Assembly: GCF_019510245.1 (NCBI RefSeq)
Contig: NZ_JAEKKT010000157.1
Span: 1-64,000 of the forward strand
From: Streptomyces sp.
GTDB lineage: Bacteria; Actinomycetota; Actinomycetes; Streptomycetales; Streptomycetaceae
Length of the DNA stretch: 64,000 nucleotides
Direction: 5' to 3'
Position numbers and translations under genes: made by a program. Numbering within the stretch: position 1 is the first letter of the stretch; every line of letters starts with the position of its first letter. Positions 9,790-18,540 of the stretch are shown in pieces. Under the pieces are notes generated by a model that did no database searches, was not told the DNA's origin, and was given only the letters and a program-made list of their open reading frames with translations.

Positions 9790-10034
9790 CGTCCGCCTCC
9801 CTGTGCCGACATGAACCTGATGCGGGGGTCAGCCGGGCGAAACGACACCTACGGAATCGCGCTCACGACGCAGCCAGGCAAGTCGCAGGGGCGGCCATCT
9901 ACCAAGGCGGGCTCGCAGCCCATCGTTCAAGATCGGCCTGCCCATGCTGATTCCCCGGGCACCCCTTGTCCTGACGGTCGCACCGTACAACCGGGCCGAA
10001 GCCTGGTCACCAGGACACGGACAGCGGCACCCAC
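9790..10034 (-). ncRNA. Candidate IS110 bridge RNA (leader region)
   Basis: Non-coding DNA upstream of the transposase, where IS110-group elements encode the bridge RNA that pairs with target and donor DNA. Read on the minus strand it contains hairpins CCTGG-TGA-CCAGG (10001-10013) and ACGGT-GCG-ACCGT (9974-9986). Its promoter would form only in the circular intermediate. Location and structure are inferred; exact ends are unknown. Confidence 0.5.
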
Positions 10035-10352
10035 GACTTTCATACCTGGTACGAACCCCATTGAGTCGACCTTCTCCACCGTCCGGCTGCAAACCAAGGT
10101 CACCCGTGGCGCCGGCTCCCGCACCGCCGCCCTGGCCGTGGTCTTCGAACTCGTCGAGTCCGCCCAGCAGCGGTGGCGGGCCGTGAACGCACCCCACCTC
10201 GTCGCCCTCGTCCGCGCCGGAGCCCGCTTCGAACGCGGCCTCGCGGGCCGTCTTCGCGACAGGGCTCAACCATGCGGTCGGTAAGCCAACTCAGGCGGGA
10301 CTTTCCTCATCGTCGCGGCCGCGACTCTGAGAGGCGGCCGCGACGCCGGGAC

Positions 10353-10736
10353 ACCCCGCAAGCCCTGCGCTCGCGCTACCAGCGCATGACGGCAGGCTCT
10401 CCCGATCCGGCCGTGTCCTGGCTGAACTGGGTGATCCGGCTCCGCGCCGAATCCTGCCTGACGGGCACAGTCCAGGCGACGGTCAGCCCCTCCGGCCCCG
10501 GCCCCATCGCCGAGATCGCCTGGGTGGTGGGGACCCCGTGGCAGGGAAGAGGCATCGCCGCCGAAGCAGCCCAAGGACTCGTCGACTGGCTCAACCGGCT
10601 GCCGGTGCACACCGTAATCGCCCACATCCACCCCGAGCATCGCGCATCCGCTGCCGTCGCCACTGCCGCCGAGCTCACACCGACCGACGAATGGCACGAA
10701 GGCGAGATCCGATGGCGCCGGAGCATCAGCCGATAA
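10353..10736 (+). pseudogene. GNAT acetyltransferase, N-terminus missing
   Basis: From TPQALRSRYQRM onward this is a GNAT-family (RimJ/RimL-like) acetyltransferase: VSWLNWVIRLR, IAEIAWVVGTPWQGRGIAAEAAQGLV (acetyl-CoA binding Q-G-R-G-I-A loop) and HIHPEHRASAAVA. About 40 residues that form the first strands in such enzymes are absent; the in-frame sequence back to ATG 10272 is Arg-rich and unrelated. The junction near 10340-10352 abuts IS256-derived DNA. It lies inside the 27-bp inverted repeats and stops eight bases before the right arm. Confidence 0.75.
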
Positions 10737-10743
10737 CTTCACC

Positions 10744-10770
10744 GATCCACAGGTCTTGACTATTACTCTC
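10744..10770 (-). repeat. Right arm of a 27-bp inverted repeat
   Basis: Inverted partner of 7144-7170 with two mismatches. It starts eight bases after the acetyltransferase fragment's stop. The sequence TTGACTATT within it could also act as a -35 element reading rightward, but no clear gene follows for 360 bp. Confidence 0.75.
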
Positions 10771-11130
10771 GGCAGGACGGGGACTGGTCATCGTGGATGC
10801 CCTGACCAGCCAGTGGGGTTACGCCCGAACCCATTCCGGCGGAAAGATCGTCTGGGCGCGCATCGCCCCCCATGCCTGACATCCAGCGAGCCAAACCGGC
10901 AAGACCGGCACAGGCGCGCCTCGGTGGCTCTTGCGGCACTCGTGAGGCACTGCGACAACAGCCGGACGCAAGGACGATCGGACCGAGTGCGCAACCGGCG
11001 GCCCCTCAGCGCAGGCGCGAGGCCGCCTGTCTGCGCGCTGAGGCCATGCGCCCCGAGTGCGCCAACAAGCAGGACACGATCCCGTCAACCCCCGCCCGGG
11101 ATCAATGACACGCTGTCAGCATCGGCGGCC
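10771..11130. other. Intergenic stretch, nothing recognised
   Basis: No reading frame here has protein-like composition, and no tRNA, riboswitch or repeat was seen. It presumably carries the promoter of the membrane protein gene starting at 11131. Confidence 0.5.
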
Positions 11131-11982
11131 ATGAATTCTCTTGAAAGGCTTGCCGCGTTCAAGCCCGACACCTGCAGCAGCGGAGCCGGCGGAATCGACT
11201 GGAGCTCCATCGCCTCCGCCAGTGCCATGAGCGCCTTCTGCGGCATCATGGCCGGCTTCGTCTTCGCCGGCATCGTCGTCGTCATAGGCGAGCGAAACCC
11301 CACCCAGGGGGACGGCCACGCCTCCCGCGCCTTGAGACTCATGCTGCCCTGCTTCGTGGGCCTGGCCACCGCGTCCTACCTCTACGCACTCACCTCCGGC
11401 GAACTGGTGTGCACCCGAGGCATCACAGAGCAGCTGTTCTCCGGCGCGATCCTCGCCGGAGATGCCGTCGTGGTGATCGTGGCCCTCGCCTGGCTGCTGC
11501 CCGCCTACGGCCGCAACACCCACGGCACGGTCGGCTTCTTCCGCGGACTCATCCAGTTCGCAGCCCAGTTCTCCACGCTCATGGTCACCGTGTCCGCAAG
11601 CGGATTCACCAACTCCATCCTGCACCACAATGCCGCCGGATGGGCCGACGCACTGGTTTGGGGCAGCGGCGTCCTCGCCTGCGCCGCGGTCTTCTACTTC
11701 TGGCGCAAGCCTCTGCCCACAGCTCCTTCCACACTGCCCACCGGACAGACAGCAACTCAGTGGCGCGACGAAGTCCTGCTCAACCGGCGCGTGCACATAG
11801 CATCCTGGACGACTCTCTATGTGGGTGGCGTCCTCGCCGTCGCAAGCGGTATCGCCGTCGGCATCCCCTACACCCACTGGGCCGCTCTGCCGGCCTGGCT
11901 GGTCTACACACTCGGCGAAGCCTCGCTTCTCCTGCCCGGCTCCATCATCGTCGCCGCCGTCTGGGCAGTCCCCCGCGAATGA
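11131..11982 (+). CDS. Multi-pass membrane protein, 283 aa
   Basis: ATG 11131 is the first start after which the sequence is consistently protein-like; upstream in-frame codons are Arg/Pro-rich. There are about seven hydrophobic segments, for example FCGIMAGFVFAGIVVVI, LMLPCFVGLATASYLYAL, FSGAILAGDAVVVIVALAWLL, ALVWGSGVLACAAVFYFW, TLYVGGVLAVASGIAVGI and ASLLLPGSIIVAAVWAV. A cysteine pair (near residues 14 and 30) sits in the N-terminal part. No transporter signature recognised. It stands alone between IS wreckage and a broken phosphotransferase gene; function unknown. Confidence 0.75.
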   Translation: MNSLERLAAFKPDTCSSGAGGIDWSSIASASAMSAFCGIMAGFVFAGIVVVIGERNPTQGDGHASRALRLMLPCFVGLATASYLYALTSGELVCTRGITEQLFSGAILAGDAVVVIVALAWLLPAYGRNTHGTVGFFRGLIQFAAQFSTLMVTVSASGFTNSILHHNAAGWADALVWGSGVLACAAVFYFWRKPLPTAPSTLPTGQTATQWRDEVLLNRRVHIASWTTLYVGGVLAVASGIAVGIPYTHWAALPAWLVYTLGEASLLLPGSIIVAAVWAVPRE

Positions 11983-12295
11983 CCCTGCTCCCGCACAAGC
12001 CCCCATGCGGTCCCCGATTGTCATCCCCGCTCCCGACTTCTTCATCTTCTTCATCCGGCCCGAACTGGTCTCGTGCGGAGCGCCGGCTTGGGCAGAACCG
12101 AACGAAGCTGACGTACCCCTCCCCCGCCGGAGATGTACGAGGCTGCCTTTCGATGGGGTCCCAGTTCGCCGCGCGGGTGAACCCACCTCCGATCACCCCG
12201 CGCGCCGCCGCCCTTACAGCTAAGAAGATCACACTCCTGTTCGTGATCTCCGAAACCAATGCCCTGCCCTGGAGGAAGTGTGGGAGTTCCGTAGA
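11983..12295. other. Intergenic stretch, nothing recognised
   Basis: Lies between the membrane protein stop and the convergent phosphotransferase pseudogene. No credible frame, and no strong GC-rich hairpin terminator was identified. Confidence 0.45.
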
Positions 12296-13122
12296 TCAGC
12301 GGCAGCGGAGTTCTTCGGACCAGTTCCGCAGCCGTCTTTCGAGAGTGAGGTTGTCCCCGCGGCTCACTGTCTGGAGCAGTTGGGCGCACACCGTCGCTTC
12401 TGCGGCGAGGCCGGCCCGGCTGCCCAGGACGGGGAAGGCCATGCGGACGCGGGTGGCGGTGTCGGGCTGGAGCAGTGTGTAGGCGTAGAGGGCCGCGGCG
12501 TCGAAGCCCTCCGGTGCCATGCCCCCAGCTCTCCCAGTCCAGGATCCGAAGCGGCGAGGCGGTGAGGTTCGCCCAGTGCACGTCGCCGTGAGAGGCGGTC
12601 CAGGCGGTGACGGCCGGGGCTGGGATGCCCACGAACTCGGGGATCGCCCGGTCCATGTACTGCTGGCGTACCGCGACGCGGTCGGTGGCGGCGGCTGCCA
12701 CCTTCGCCAGTGTCCCGGCGAGGTCGGTCCACCAGGAATCCGGCAACGGGAGTTCGCTCTGGAGGATCGGGGCGTCGGACAGGACCGGCTCGTCCACGCG
12801 AACCGACAGCTCGGCCCGGTAGGCGGTGCCGTCGTCGACGGCGTCATGGACGGCCAGGAGGGCGGGCCGGTGCCCGTCGAGGTCACCGAAGGCGTGCTGG
12901 GCGTCCACGGCGCCGTCCCACAGCTTCCCCGAGGCCTTGTCCTGCGGCGCGGACACCAGGCGCAGCCACGTCGGCCGGCCGTCGGCGGTGCGGGCCGGGG
13001 CGCCCGGCCCACCCCCAGAACTCGGTGCCCGGCTCGGTCCGCGCGTTCAGGGCCTGGGCGGCATGGTCGTGGTGGGCGCGCATGCTGCGTTCGGTGTCCG
13101 GGTCAGGGGGAGGCGAGTACAC
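12296..13122 (-). pseudogene. Aminoglycoside phosphotransferase-like protein, two frameshifts
   Basis: The kinase-like fold is recognisable from TASHGDVHWANL (catalytic loop HGDxxxxN, near 12600) and RILDWESWG (metal-binding Asp, near 12545), with C-terminal FDAAALYAYTLLQPD. Three frames must be joined: GTG 13122 to about 13005 (GTEFWGWAGR), 13000 to about 12530, and 12525 to the stop. The second break is at a run of five G where four are expected. It overlaps the end of the aldo/keto reductase fragment by 20 bp, so the two were once an operon. Substrate unknown. Confidence 0.75.
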
Positions 13123-13390
13123 CGGATATCTCCCGCAACTTGGCCGCGGTCAGAGGTGGTTGGGCGACCGCGTCGGCCGCCTCCTTCCAGTCTGACGCAC
13201 CGGAGGCGGCCACCAGGACGTCCGTCACTCCTGGGCACGACGCGACCGTCAGAACGCACGCCTGTGCCGGGGTCAGGCCGGGTCGGACGAGGTCGGCGAG
13301 TTCCTGGCCGACGATGTGGGGCAGGTGGCCGCCGCGCAGCGGCGCGGAGGCCACCACCCGCAGCCCTGCGCCAGCGGCGACCCGGAGGGG
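13103..13390 (-). pseudogene. Aldo/keto reductase, C-terminal fragment
   Basis: Minus-strand frame AGLRVVASAPLRGGHLPH, then GLTPAQACVLTVASCPGVTDVLVAAS and PPLTAAKLREISGVLASP, ending at 13103. This is the C-terminal third of an aldo/keto reductase, including the strand that sorts the cofactor phosphate. The N-terminal two thirds, with the catalytic Tyr and Lys, are missing; the break is near 13390, just after the GH5 stop at 13431. A deletion or insertion here brought the glycoside hydrolase next to it. Confidence 0.7.
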
Positions 13391-13430
13391 CCACGGCCGT
13401 GCAGGGCCTGCGCGAGCGGGTGCAGTGGCG

Positions 13431-14870
13431 TCAGCCGAGCGTCCACTGCTGGTTGCTCTGTCCGGTGCAGGTCCACAGTTCGAGCTTGGCGCCGTCGGCG
13501 GTGGAGCCCCCGGTGACGTCGAGGCAGAGGCCTGACTGCGCGCCGGTGATGGTGCCGTTGGTGTTGAGGGTCCACTGCTGGTTGGCGCCGCCGTTGCAGG
13601 CCCAGATCTCCACCGGGGTGCCGGGAGTCGTCTGGTTGTTGGTGGCGTCCAGACACTTCGCGCCGCCATAGACCGTGAGCTGGTTGCCGGTGGTGTGGGT
13701 CCAGGTCTGGTTTCCGTTGCCGTTGCAGTCCCAGATCTGCGTTGCGGTGCCGTTGGTCTGGGATGCGCCGGGCACGTCCAGGCACTTGCCGGCGCCGGCG
13801 GCGTGGACGGGGCCGGTGGTGGCACCCGTGCCGCCGATGCCCCAGGCGTACTGGAGCCGGTCGAGGCCGGACTGGTTGTTGATGCTGAGCGTGTAGTTCG
13901 GCGCGGTGCCCTGGAGGGAGGTGATCGCGCAGGAGGCGTTCTCGCACGGGCCGGGGCCCTGGGTCTGGTCGGCGGACTTCACGCCGGCCCAGAGGATCGC
14001 GCCCATGCCCTGCTTGCGCACGGTGTCGGTGAGCGCGTAGAGGAAGGACACGTCGTTGACGCCGTCGCGCGGGCCGTCGTAGTTGACGCCGGTGTTCATC
14101 GGCACGCCGAACTCGGTGAGCACGGCGCGGCTGTCGTATCCGCAGACGTTGTTCTCGAAGCTGGTGATCCAGTCGGCCTCGGTGGGGTGGGTCTCGCCGC
14201 CGAGGGTGTAGTCGTGAAGCGAGAGCAGGGTGCCGTCGAGGCGGGAGTCGGCGCCGACGACGCACAGGTTCCCCTCCCAGGAACCGGGCACGATGATCCG
14301 TCCACGGGGCACCTGGGAGTAGTGCGCCACCCAGGCCTCCGCGATGTTGTCCTCATCGGTGTTGCTGTAGCCCCACGGCTCGTTCATGATGCCGAAGTAC
14401 ACCCGGCTGTTGCCCGCGTACTTGTTGATCACGGTGTCCCACATCGCGTAGAACGATGTGGTGTCGCCGATCACACCGCTCTGCAGCCACGGGGTGAGCA
14501 CGACGTTCATGCCCAGCGCGGTGGCCGCGTCGAAGGCGGCGGTGTAGCTGTTCCACCAGCTGTCGCTGACGGTCGCCCGGTTGAAGGCCATGCGGACGGT
14601 GTTGGCTCCCAGTGCCTGGAAGCCCTTGAGGATGGGGACGGCCTTCGCGTACGTCGCCGAGTAGCTGTCCGTGTTCGACAGGCCGACCGGTGTGATGTCG
14701 CCGGTGACGAAGTTGTCGTTGGGGTCGGCCCAGTTCACGCCGTGGAACTGGCTGGTCGTGGCGTGCGCCGCGGTCCCGGTCGCCGCCTGTAGCCCGAGCA
14801 GGCCGAGCAGCATCGCGACGATCAGGCCGACCGGAGTGAAGCGCCGGAAGCGGCTTTCATAGGTCTTCAT
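13431..14870 (-). CDS. Secreted GH5 glycoside hydrolase with CBM13
   Basis: 479 aa from ATG 14870, with AAAGG ten bases upstream; ATG 14879 is too close to that site. Residues 1-37 are a signal peptide (basic MKTYESRFRR, hydrophobic VGLIVAMLLGLLGLQ, cut after AHA). The catalytic domain has GIMNEPW (acid/base Glu164) and LTEFGVP (nucleophile Glu253), the GH5 pair. From about residue 350 three ricin-B/CBM13 repeats follow, each with CLDV/CLDA and QxW (NQTWT, NQQWT, NQQWT), which typically bind xylan or galactose residues. Probably an exported endo-acting beta-glycanase feeding the cell-wall island; exact substrate not deducible. Confidence 0.9.
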   Translation of the reverse strand: MKTYESRFRRFTPVGLIVAMLLGLLGLQAATGTAAHATTSQFHGVNWADPNDNFVTGDITPVGLSNTDSYSATYAKAVPILKGFQALGANTVRMAFNRATVSDSWWNSYTAAFDAATALGMNVVLTPWLQSGVIGDTTSFYAMWDTVINKYAGNSRVYFGIMNEPWGYSNTDEDNIAEAWVAHYSQVPRGRIIVPGSWEGNLCVVGADSRLDGTLLSLHDYTLGGETHPTEADWITSFENNVCGYDSRAVLTEFGVPMNTGVNYDGPRDGVNDVSFLYALTDTVRKQGMGAILWAGVKSADQTQGPGPCENASCAITSLQGTAPNYTLSINNQSGLDRLQYAWGIGGTGATTGPVHAAGAGKCLDVPGASQTNGTATQIWDCNGNGNQTWTHTTGNQLTVYGGAKCLDATNNQTTPGTPVEIWACNGGANQQWTLNTNGTITGAQSGLCLDVTGGSTADGAKLELWTCTGQSNQQWTLG

Positions 14871-15088
14871 GGACTCCATACCTTTCTTCGTGGGTTGGTT
14901 CGGATCATTCGCAGGATCGGGATGCCCAGGGTGCTCGATGTGACTGTCATGGTTTAGCCGCATTCGTGGCTCAAGGAGATTGGCCGCCCGGTGCCCCGCG
15001 AAGACTCGGACCGCTCATCGGGATGCGCGACACCGGATCGCCCGTGTGGACACGTCGGCGAGGTCGTCTGCCGGGCCGGAACAATGGC

Positions 15089-15378
15089 GTGACCTTGGAG
15101 GACTTGGTGCCCGAACTTTGGGCCGGGGCGGACGCCGGCAAGGGCGAGCACCACTGCACGGTGATCGGCGGCGACGGGCAGACGCTGCTCTCCCGCCGGG
15201 TACCGAACAGCGAGGACGAACTGATCGAACTTCTCGGTGACGTAACGGAGTTGGCCGACGGGTCTCCGGTGACAGGGGTGGTCGACCTGAACACGGGTGG
15301 AGCCGCACTGTGGATCGCCCTGCTGGTCGGTCACAGGCAGAAGCTGCTCTACATCCCCGGTCGGACCGTGCATCACGC
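15089..15378 (+). pseudogene. IS110-family transposase, N-terminal fragment
   Basis: LWAGADAGKGEHHCTVIGGDGQ carries the first catalytic Asp of the IS110 RuvC-like domain and VTGVVDLNTGGAALWIALL the next conserved segment; LLYIPGRTVHHA then matches the family up to about 15378. Beyond this the frame loses similarity, so the remaining two thirds are gone. GTG 15089 or GTG 15107 would be the start. It is a different IS110 lineage from the intact element at 8.5-10 kb. Confidence 0.75.
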
Positions 15379-15519
15379 CTTGCCGACCACGGTCTCCGGG
15401 CGGCGTTACGAGCAGCGGTGGCGCGCGGCAGGCGTGGACAGGAAGTCCATCGCCCTTGCCCTGGAGGGCACTTCGGGTGGGCGCGGGGCCGGTCCGGCCC
15501 CGCGCCCAGGGCGTTCGGA

Positions 15520-16626
15520 TCATCCGGCGGTCAGCGCGGTCCACTGCTGGTTGGGGCCGGCGTTGCAGTCCCACAGCTGGACCTGGGTGCCGTCGGTGGC
15601 GGAGTAGCCCGGATCGTCGAGGCAGCGTCCGGAGGCCGGGTTCCGGTAGCCGCCGTTGTAGGGCTGCCAGACCTGGTTGGGGCCGCCGTTGCAGCCCCAG
15701 AGCTGCACCTTGGTGCCGTTGACCGTCCCCTGGCCCGCGGCGTCCAGGCACTTGCCCATGGAGCGCAGGGTGCCGTCGGTGTACGCGGACCAGAGCTGGT
15801 TGGCGCTGTTGCCGCAGCTCCAGATTTGGACCGACGTCCCGTCAGCGGTGTTGGCGCCGTTGACGTCGAGGCACTTCCCGCTGACGCCGGAGCGGACGGG
15901 GGCGGGAGCGGGAGCCGGACTCCGCAGCCACCCGGCGCTGTCCGCGGCCTGGATGCCCCGGTGGAAGGCGTCCGCCATCTTCTGGTACCCGGCGTCGTTG
16001 GGATGCAGGGCGTCGGCTAGGTCTCCCACGGTAAGCGTGCTCATGTCCACATAGCCGACGTGCTTGCCTGCCGCCTGCTCGCTGCTCACGATGTCCGGGA
16101 TGGCCTGGTTGTACGCCGCGCGGTACGGCTCCTCGCTGGAGCTGGTGGACACGATCAGTGAGGCCACCAGCACGGTGGCATCCGGGACGTCATTGGTGAT
16201 CTGGTCGATCAGTGACTTCAATCGCGCACTGGCGGTGGCGAGTTGGTAGTTCTCGTTGAGGTCGTTGGTGCCGATCTCCAGCGTCACGATGTTGGGGCGG
16301 TACCGGACCAACGAGGCGTCGACCAGGGGAGCGATCTGGTCGATGCGGTATCCGGAGTGCCCCTCGTTGTCGGGGTCGGACATCGAACCGTTGCGCACCG
16401 TGCCGACGAAGTCCAACGGGTGCCCGTCCGCCGCCAGCTCACTCCACAGCGGACCCCGGTAGCCGTTGCCCGTACTGCTACCCAGGCCCCAGGTGATCGA
16501 GTCGCCCAGTGGCATCACCCGTAAGGGCGTGTCCGGCGCGGCGGAGGCCGGCATCACGCCCGTGGTCAGCCCACCGAGTGTGGCGGCGACGAGCGCGACG
16601 AGGGCCGTCGTCCATGGCTTTCTCAT
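15520..16626 (-). CDS. Secreted SGNH/GDSL hydrolase with CBM13
   Basis: 368 aa. Signal peptide in residues 1-30 (ALVALVAATLGGLTTGVMPASAA). SGNH blocks: VMPLGDSITWG (nucleophile Ser near 44), block III LEIGTNDLNEN (Asn) and block V LADALHPNDAGY (Asp/His). A proline linker APAPAPV leads to three CBM13 repeats with CLDV, CLDA, CLDD and QxW motifs (NQLWS, NQVWQ, NQQWT). SGNH enzymes joined to CBM13 are usually carbohydrate esterases acting on acetylated xylan. It is transcribed in the same direction as the GH5 gene, with an IS110 remnant between them. Confidence 0.9.
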   Translation of the reverse strand: MRKPWTTALVALVAATLGGLTTGVMPASAAPDTPLRVMPLGDSITWGLGSSTGNGYRGPLWSELAADGHPLDFVGTVRNGSMSDPDNEGHSGYRIDQIAPLVDASLVRYRPNIVTLEIGTNDLNENYQLATASARLKSLIDQITNDVPDATVLVASLIVSTSSSEEPYRAAYNQAIPDIVSSEQAAGKHVGYVDMSTLTVGDLADALHPNDAGYQKMADAFHRGIQAADSAGWLRSPAPAPAPVRSGVSGKCLDVNGANTADGTSVQIWSCGNSANQLWSAYTDGTLRSMGKCLDAAGQGTVNGTKVQLWGCNGGPNQVWQPYNGGYRNPASGRCLDDPGYSATDGTQVQLWDCNAGPNQQWTALTAG

Positions 16627-17380
16627 CAGAGGTCCCTTCTCTGTGGGCGGATTCCGAGCAGGGTCGGACGTGTTCGTGCGCGCGGCCGCGCCGAGCGCAA
16701 ACAGCGGAGGCGAGGCTCACCGCCACCGCGGCAGGCAGCAGTCCAGACGTGTGGGCCCTCCGGATGTTTGAGGCGTGCTCAAGGACAGTCGGGTGCGGCG
16801 GCGATGGGTCCTCGTGGACGCCGCACATGGCTGACCTGCCATCATGTTGCCTTGCGTTTGTTTCTGTCTGCCACGCTGCACTGCTTCTTGGTGATGCCAG
16901 GTGATGATGGCGGCGAGATGACACTCGATACATGGGATGGATGCGGAGAGGGGCTGGTCAGATGCCCTTCGGCGTCCGGTCCGATGTCCTGCTTGTCGGG
17001 ACGGTCAAGACGTTGGAGAGCATGCCCTGGTCAAACGAGAGGGTCAAGGGGTGCGACGCAAGCTGCACGACATAGACATGGGATGTATCGGGCCAATCAT
17101 GCGTCGCAACGCAGCGTCCGACCGGAGGCTGTCGAGACTCTTGACGGTGCACTTCTGAGATAGTTCCCTGTTTCCGTGTTTGATTGTGCGCCGTTCTGAT
17201 CGGGCGTGGTCGGCTATGTCGACGAGGCCGACCGTTCTCGCCGCGAGGCGGGCCTCGACGCGAGCAGCCGCAGGTAGGGGCGAAGCGGTCAGGCCCTGCT
17301 TGTGAGCGCCCACAGTCGGCTTGGTCAAGGCATCCGGTCGGGCACGGCTTGATGACCCGCCCGTCTGGACAAGGGAGTTC
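16627..17380. other. Intergenic region with short doubtful frames
   Basis: Contains the upstream region of the SGNH gene. Two opposed short frames, 16937-17158 (+, ending LSRLLTVHF) and 16958-17152 (-), overlap each other and neither is recognised. AT-richer patches near 17090-17190 differ from neighbours and might mark an insertion-sequence end, but no inverted repeat was found. Confidence 0.35.
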
Positions 17381-17678
17381 ATGGTGCCTGCCCTTCTTGT
17401 TCGTCGCCGACTGCGCGGGGTACTGGTCTCCTTGCGACGGTGGCGCTCACCTTCGCCGGCCTGGTCGCCGGCCCCGGAGTTTCGCACGCTGCGACGCAGG
17501 GGCCCTGCGACATCTACGCCGCGGGCAACACACCCTGCGTCGCGGCCCACAGCACCACCCGCGCCCTGTACGGGTCCTACGGCGGCCCGCTGTACCAGGT
17601 CAGGCGCTCGTCGGACAACGCCACCCGCGACATCGTCATGCTGAGCGCAGGCGGGTACGCCAACGCCGCGGCGCAGGA
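17381..17678 (+). pseudogene. GH54 alpha-L-arabinofuranosidase, N-terminal fragment
   Basis: ATG 17381 has GGGAG five bases upstream and begins a signal peptide (VPALLVRRRLRGVLVSL). Near 17431 the frame shifts by one (TTGCGACGG, probably a lost G), after which LTFAGLVAGPGVSHA completes the signal. GPCDIYAAGNTPCVAAHST, ALYGSYGGPLYQVRRSSD and MLSAGGYANAAAQD then match the start of the GH54 catalytic domain. Similarity ends near 17678, where opposite-strand regulator DNA begins. Only about 80 of roughly 480 residues remain, so it is dead. It shows the island once encoded an arabinose-debranching enzyme. Confidence 0.8.
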
Positions 17679-17682
17679 CGGG

Positions 17683-18450
17683 GCGGTGCTGCTGCTCGGT
17701 GCCGACGTGGTCGGCCAGGCCGGTCAGCGTGCGGGCGGTGTGGCTGGCGACAGTGTCGGCGGCCGGTCCGCTCACGCGGGAGTAGCTGGGCCGGGGGACC
17801 GTCGTCGCGCAGCAGGGCGTCGTCGGCGGCGAGCAGAGCGCGGGCTGCCGCTGGTCTCTCGCCGACGGCGGCGTAGGCACGGGCGTGGGTGATGTGCAGC
17901 AGAGCCTCGGTCTGGCCGTCGACGTGACCAAGCCCGCGAGTGAGGGCGCCTTCGACCAGGTCGACGCAGTGATGGGGCTGCTTGAGGCTGAGGGACTGGT
18001 GGGCGAGGGCGCGCATCATCCAGGCCGCGTGGCCGCGCGGGTCGGCTTCACAGGCGAGCTGGTATCCGACCTGGTAGTAGCGCTGAGCAGCCCCTTCCTG
18101 GCCGAGGTCATGGTGCTTCCAGCCTGCCAGGTAGGCGAGTTCGGCCACGGCACCGAATGCCGCCCGGCGTAAGGACGCGCTCGGGTAACGACTGCGGAGC
18201 AGGGGAGCAGCGGTATCAGCGAGGTATGCAGTGACGGTGGTCAGGCCGTGGCCGCCGCCGAGTCGTTCATCGGCCGCGCTGAAGGCCGCGGTGATGTCGC
18301 GGACGACGTTCACATCCTCGGCGCCGATCACGGAGGTGGCTGTGCGGGCGCGGAGCATGCGGGCGGTGGCCTCGTGGTCATCGGCCAGCGGCATGGCGAC
18401 ACCGGCGACCAGGTGCTCGGCGCCACCGGCGCGTCCCAGGTCGACATCGT
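17683..18450 (-). pseudogene. Regulator with TPR-like C-terminus, fragment
   Basis: Minus-strand helical sequence resembles the C-terminal half of large Streptomyces HTH/TPR regulators: ADDHEATARMLRARTATSVI, FGAVAELAYLAGWKHHDLG, AQRYYQVGYQLACEADPRGH and TEALLHITHARAYAAVGERP. No HTH is present at the N-terminal side (break near 18450), the frame shifts near 17797, and the sequence fuses to GH54 DNA near 17683. Clearly a remnant; what it regulated is unknown. Confidence 0.6.
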
Positions 18451-18485
18451 CGGCCACTCCCTTTGACGGGGCGGTCTCGTGGCAT

Positions 18486-18527
18486 GCCGCGTGCGGCGCC
18501 TGCACGGATGCAGGTGCCGCACGCGGC
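18486..18527 (-). terminator. GC-rich hairpin terminator after GH43
   Basis: A 19-bp nearly perfect stem (GCCGCGTGCGG... pairing with ...CCGCACGCGGC) around a CGGA loop, 14 bp beyond the GH43 stop. The long GC-rich stem without a U tract is typical of Streptomyces terminators. It would end the bxlEFGA-GH43 transcript. Confidence 0.75.
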
Positions 18528-18540
18528 CGAACGCCAGGCG

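Larger units (their letters stand above)
8530..10053 (-). mobile_element. IS110-family element inserted in the IS256 gene
   Basis: About 1.52 kb. The trinucleotide ACG occurs at both junctions (8527-8529 and 10051-10053) and the host gene is restored by keeping one copy. There are no long terminal inverted repeats, as usual for IS110. Short sub-terminal similarity exists: GTATG at 8529-8533 against CATAC at 10041-10045. The element holds one minus-strand transposase, 24 bp after its stop, and a long 260-bp leader before it. Joined ends would form a promoter into that leader. Confidence 0.85.
7495..10284 (+). pseudogene. IS256-family (Mutator) transposase split by IS110
   Basis: The N-terminal part (7495 to 8529) is a good IS256/Mutator transposase: LLDEVVREGARRMLAAALE, AYVCDDGIHLNVR (first Asp), PVLAVGDGALGFW (second Asp) and CWVHKTADVLDSMP. 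It reaches WIHLRTT and is then interrupted. The expected continuation NPIESTFSTVRLQTK, including the region with the catalytic Glu, resumes at 10054 and runs through RWRAVNAPHLVALVRAGARFE to the stop at 10284. Removing 8530-10053 restores the frame exactly. Start GTG 7495. Outer ends are either the 27-bp repeats at 7144/10744 or weaker repeats near 7451 and 10339. Confidence 0.88.

Noticed and set aside
7495..10284. Continuous 929-codon plus-strand frame
   Set aside because: It is open only because the opposite-strand IS110 transposase keeps that frame free of stops; the genuine protein parts are the two IS256 pieces at its ends.
10741..10790. Promoter for the membrane protein from the TTGACT in the right inverted repeat
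   Set aside because: The gene starts 340 bp away, there is no clear -10, and the motif is better explained as part of the repeat.
16937..17158. Short plus-strand ORF ending LSRLLTVHF
   Set aside because: Overlaps an equally good minus-strand frame, no recognised domain and no ribosome site; kept only as a note in the intergenic entry.
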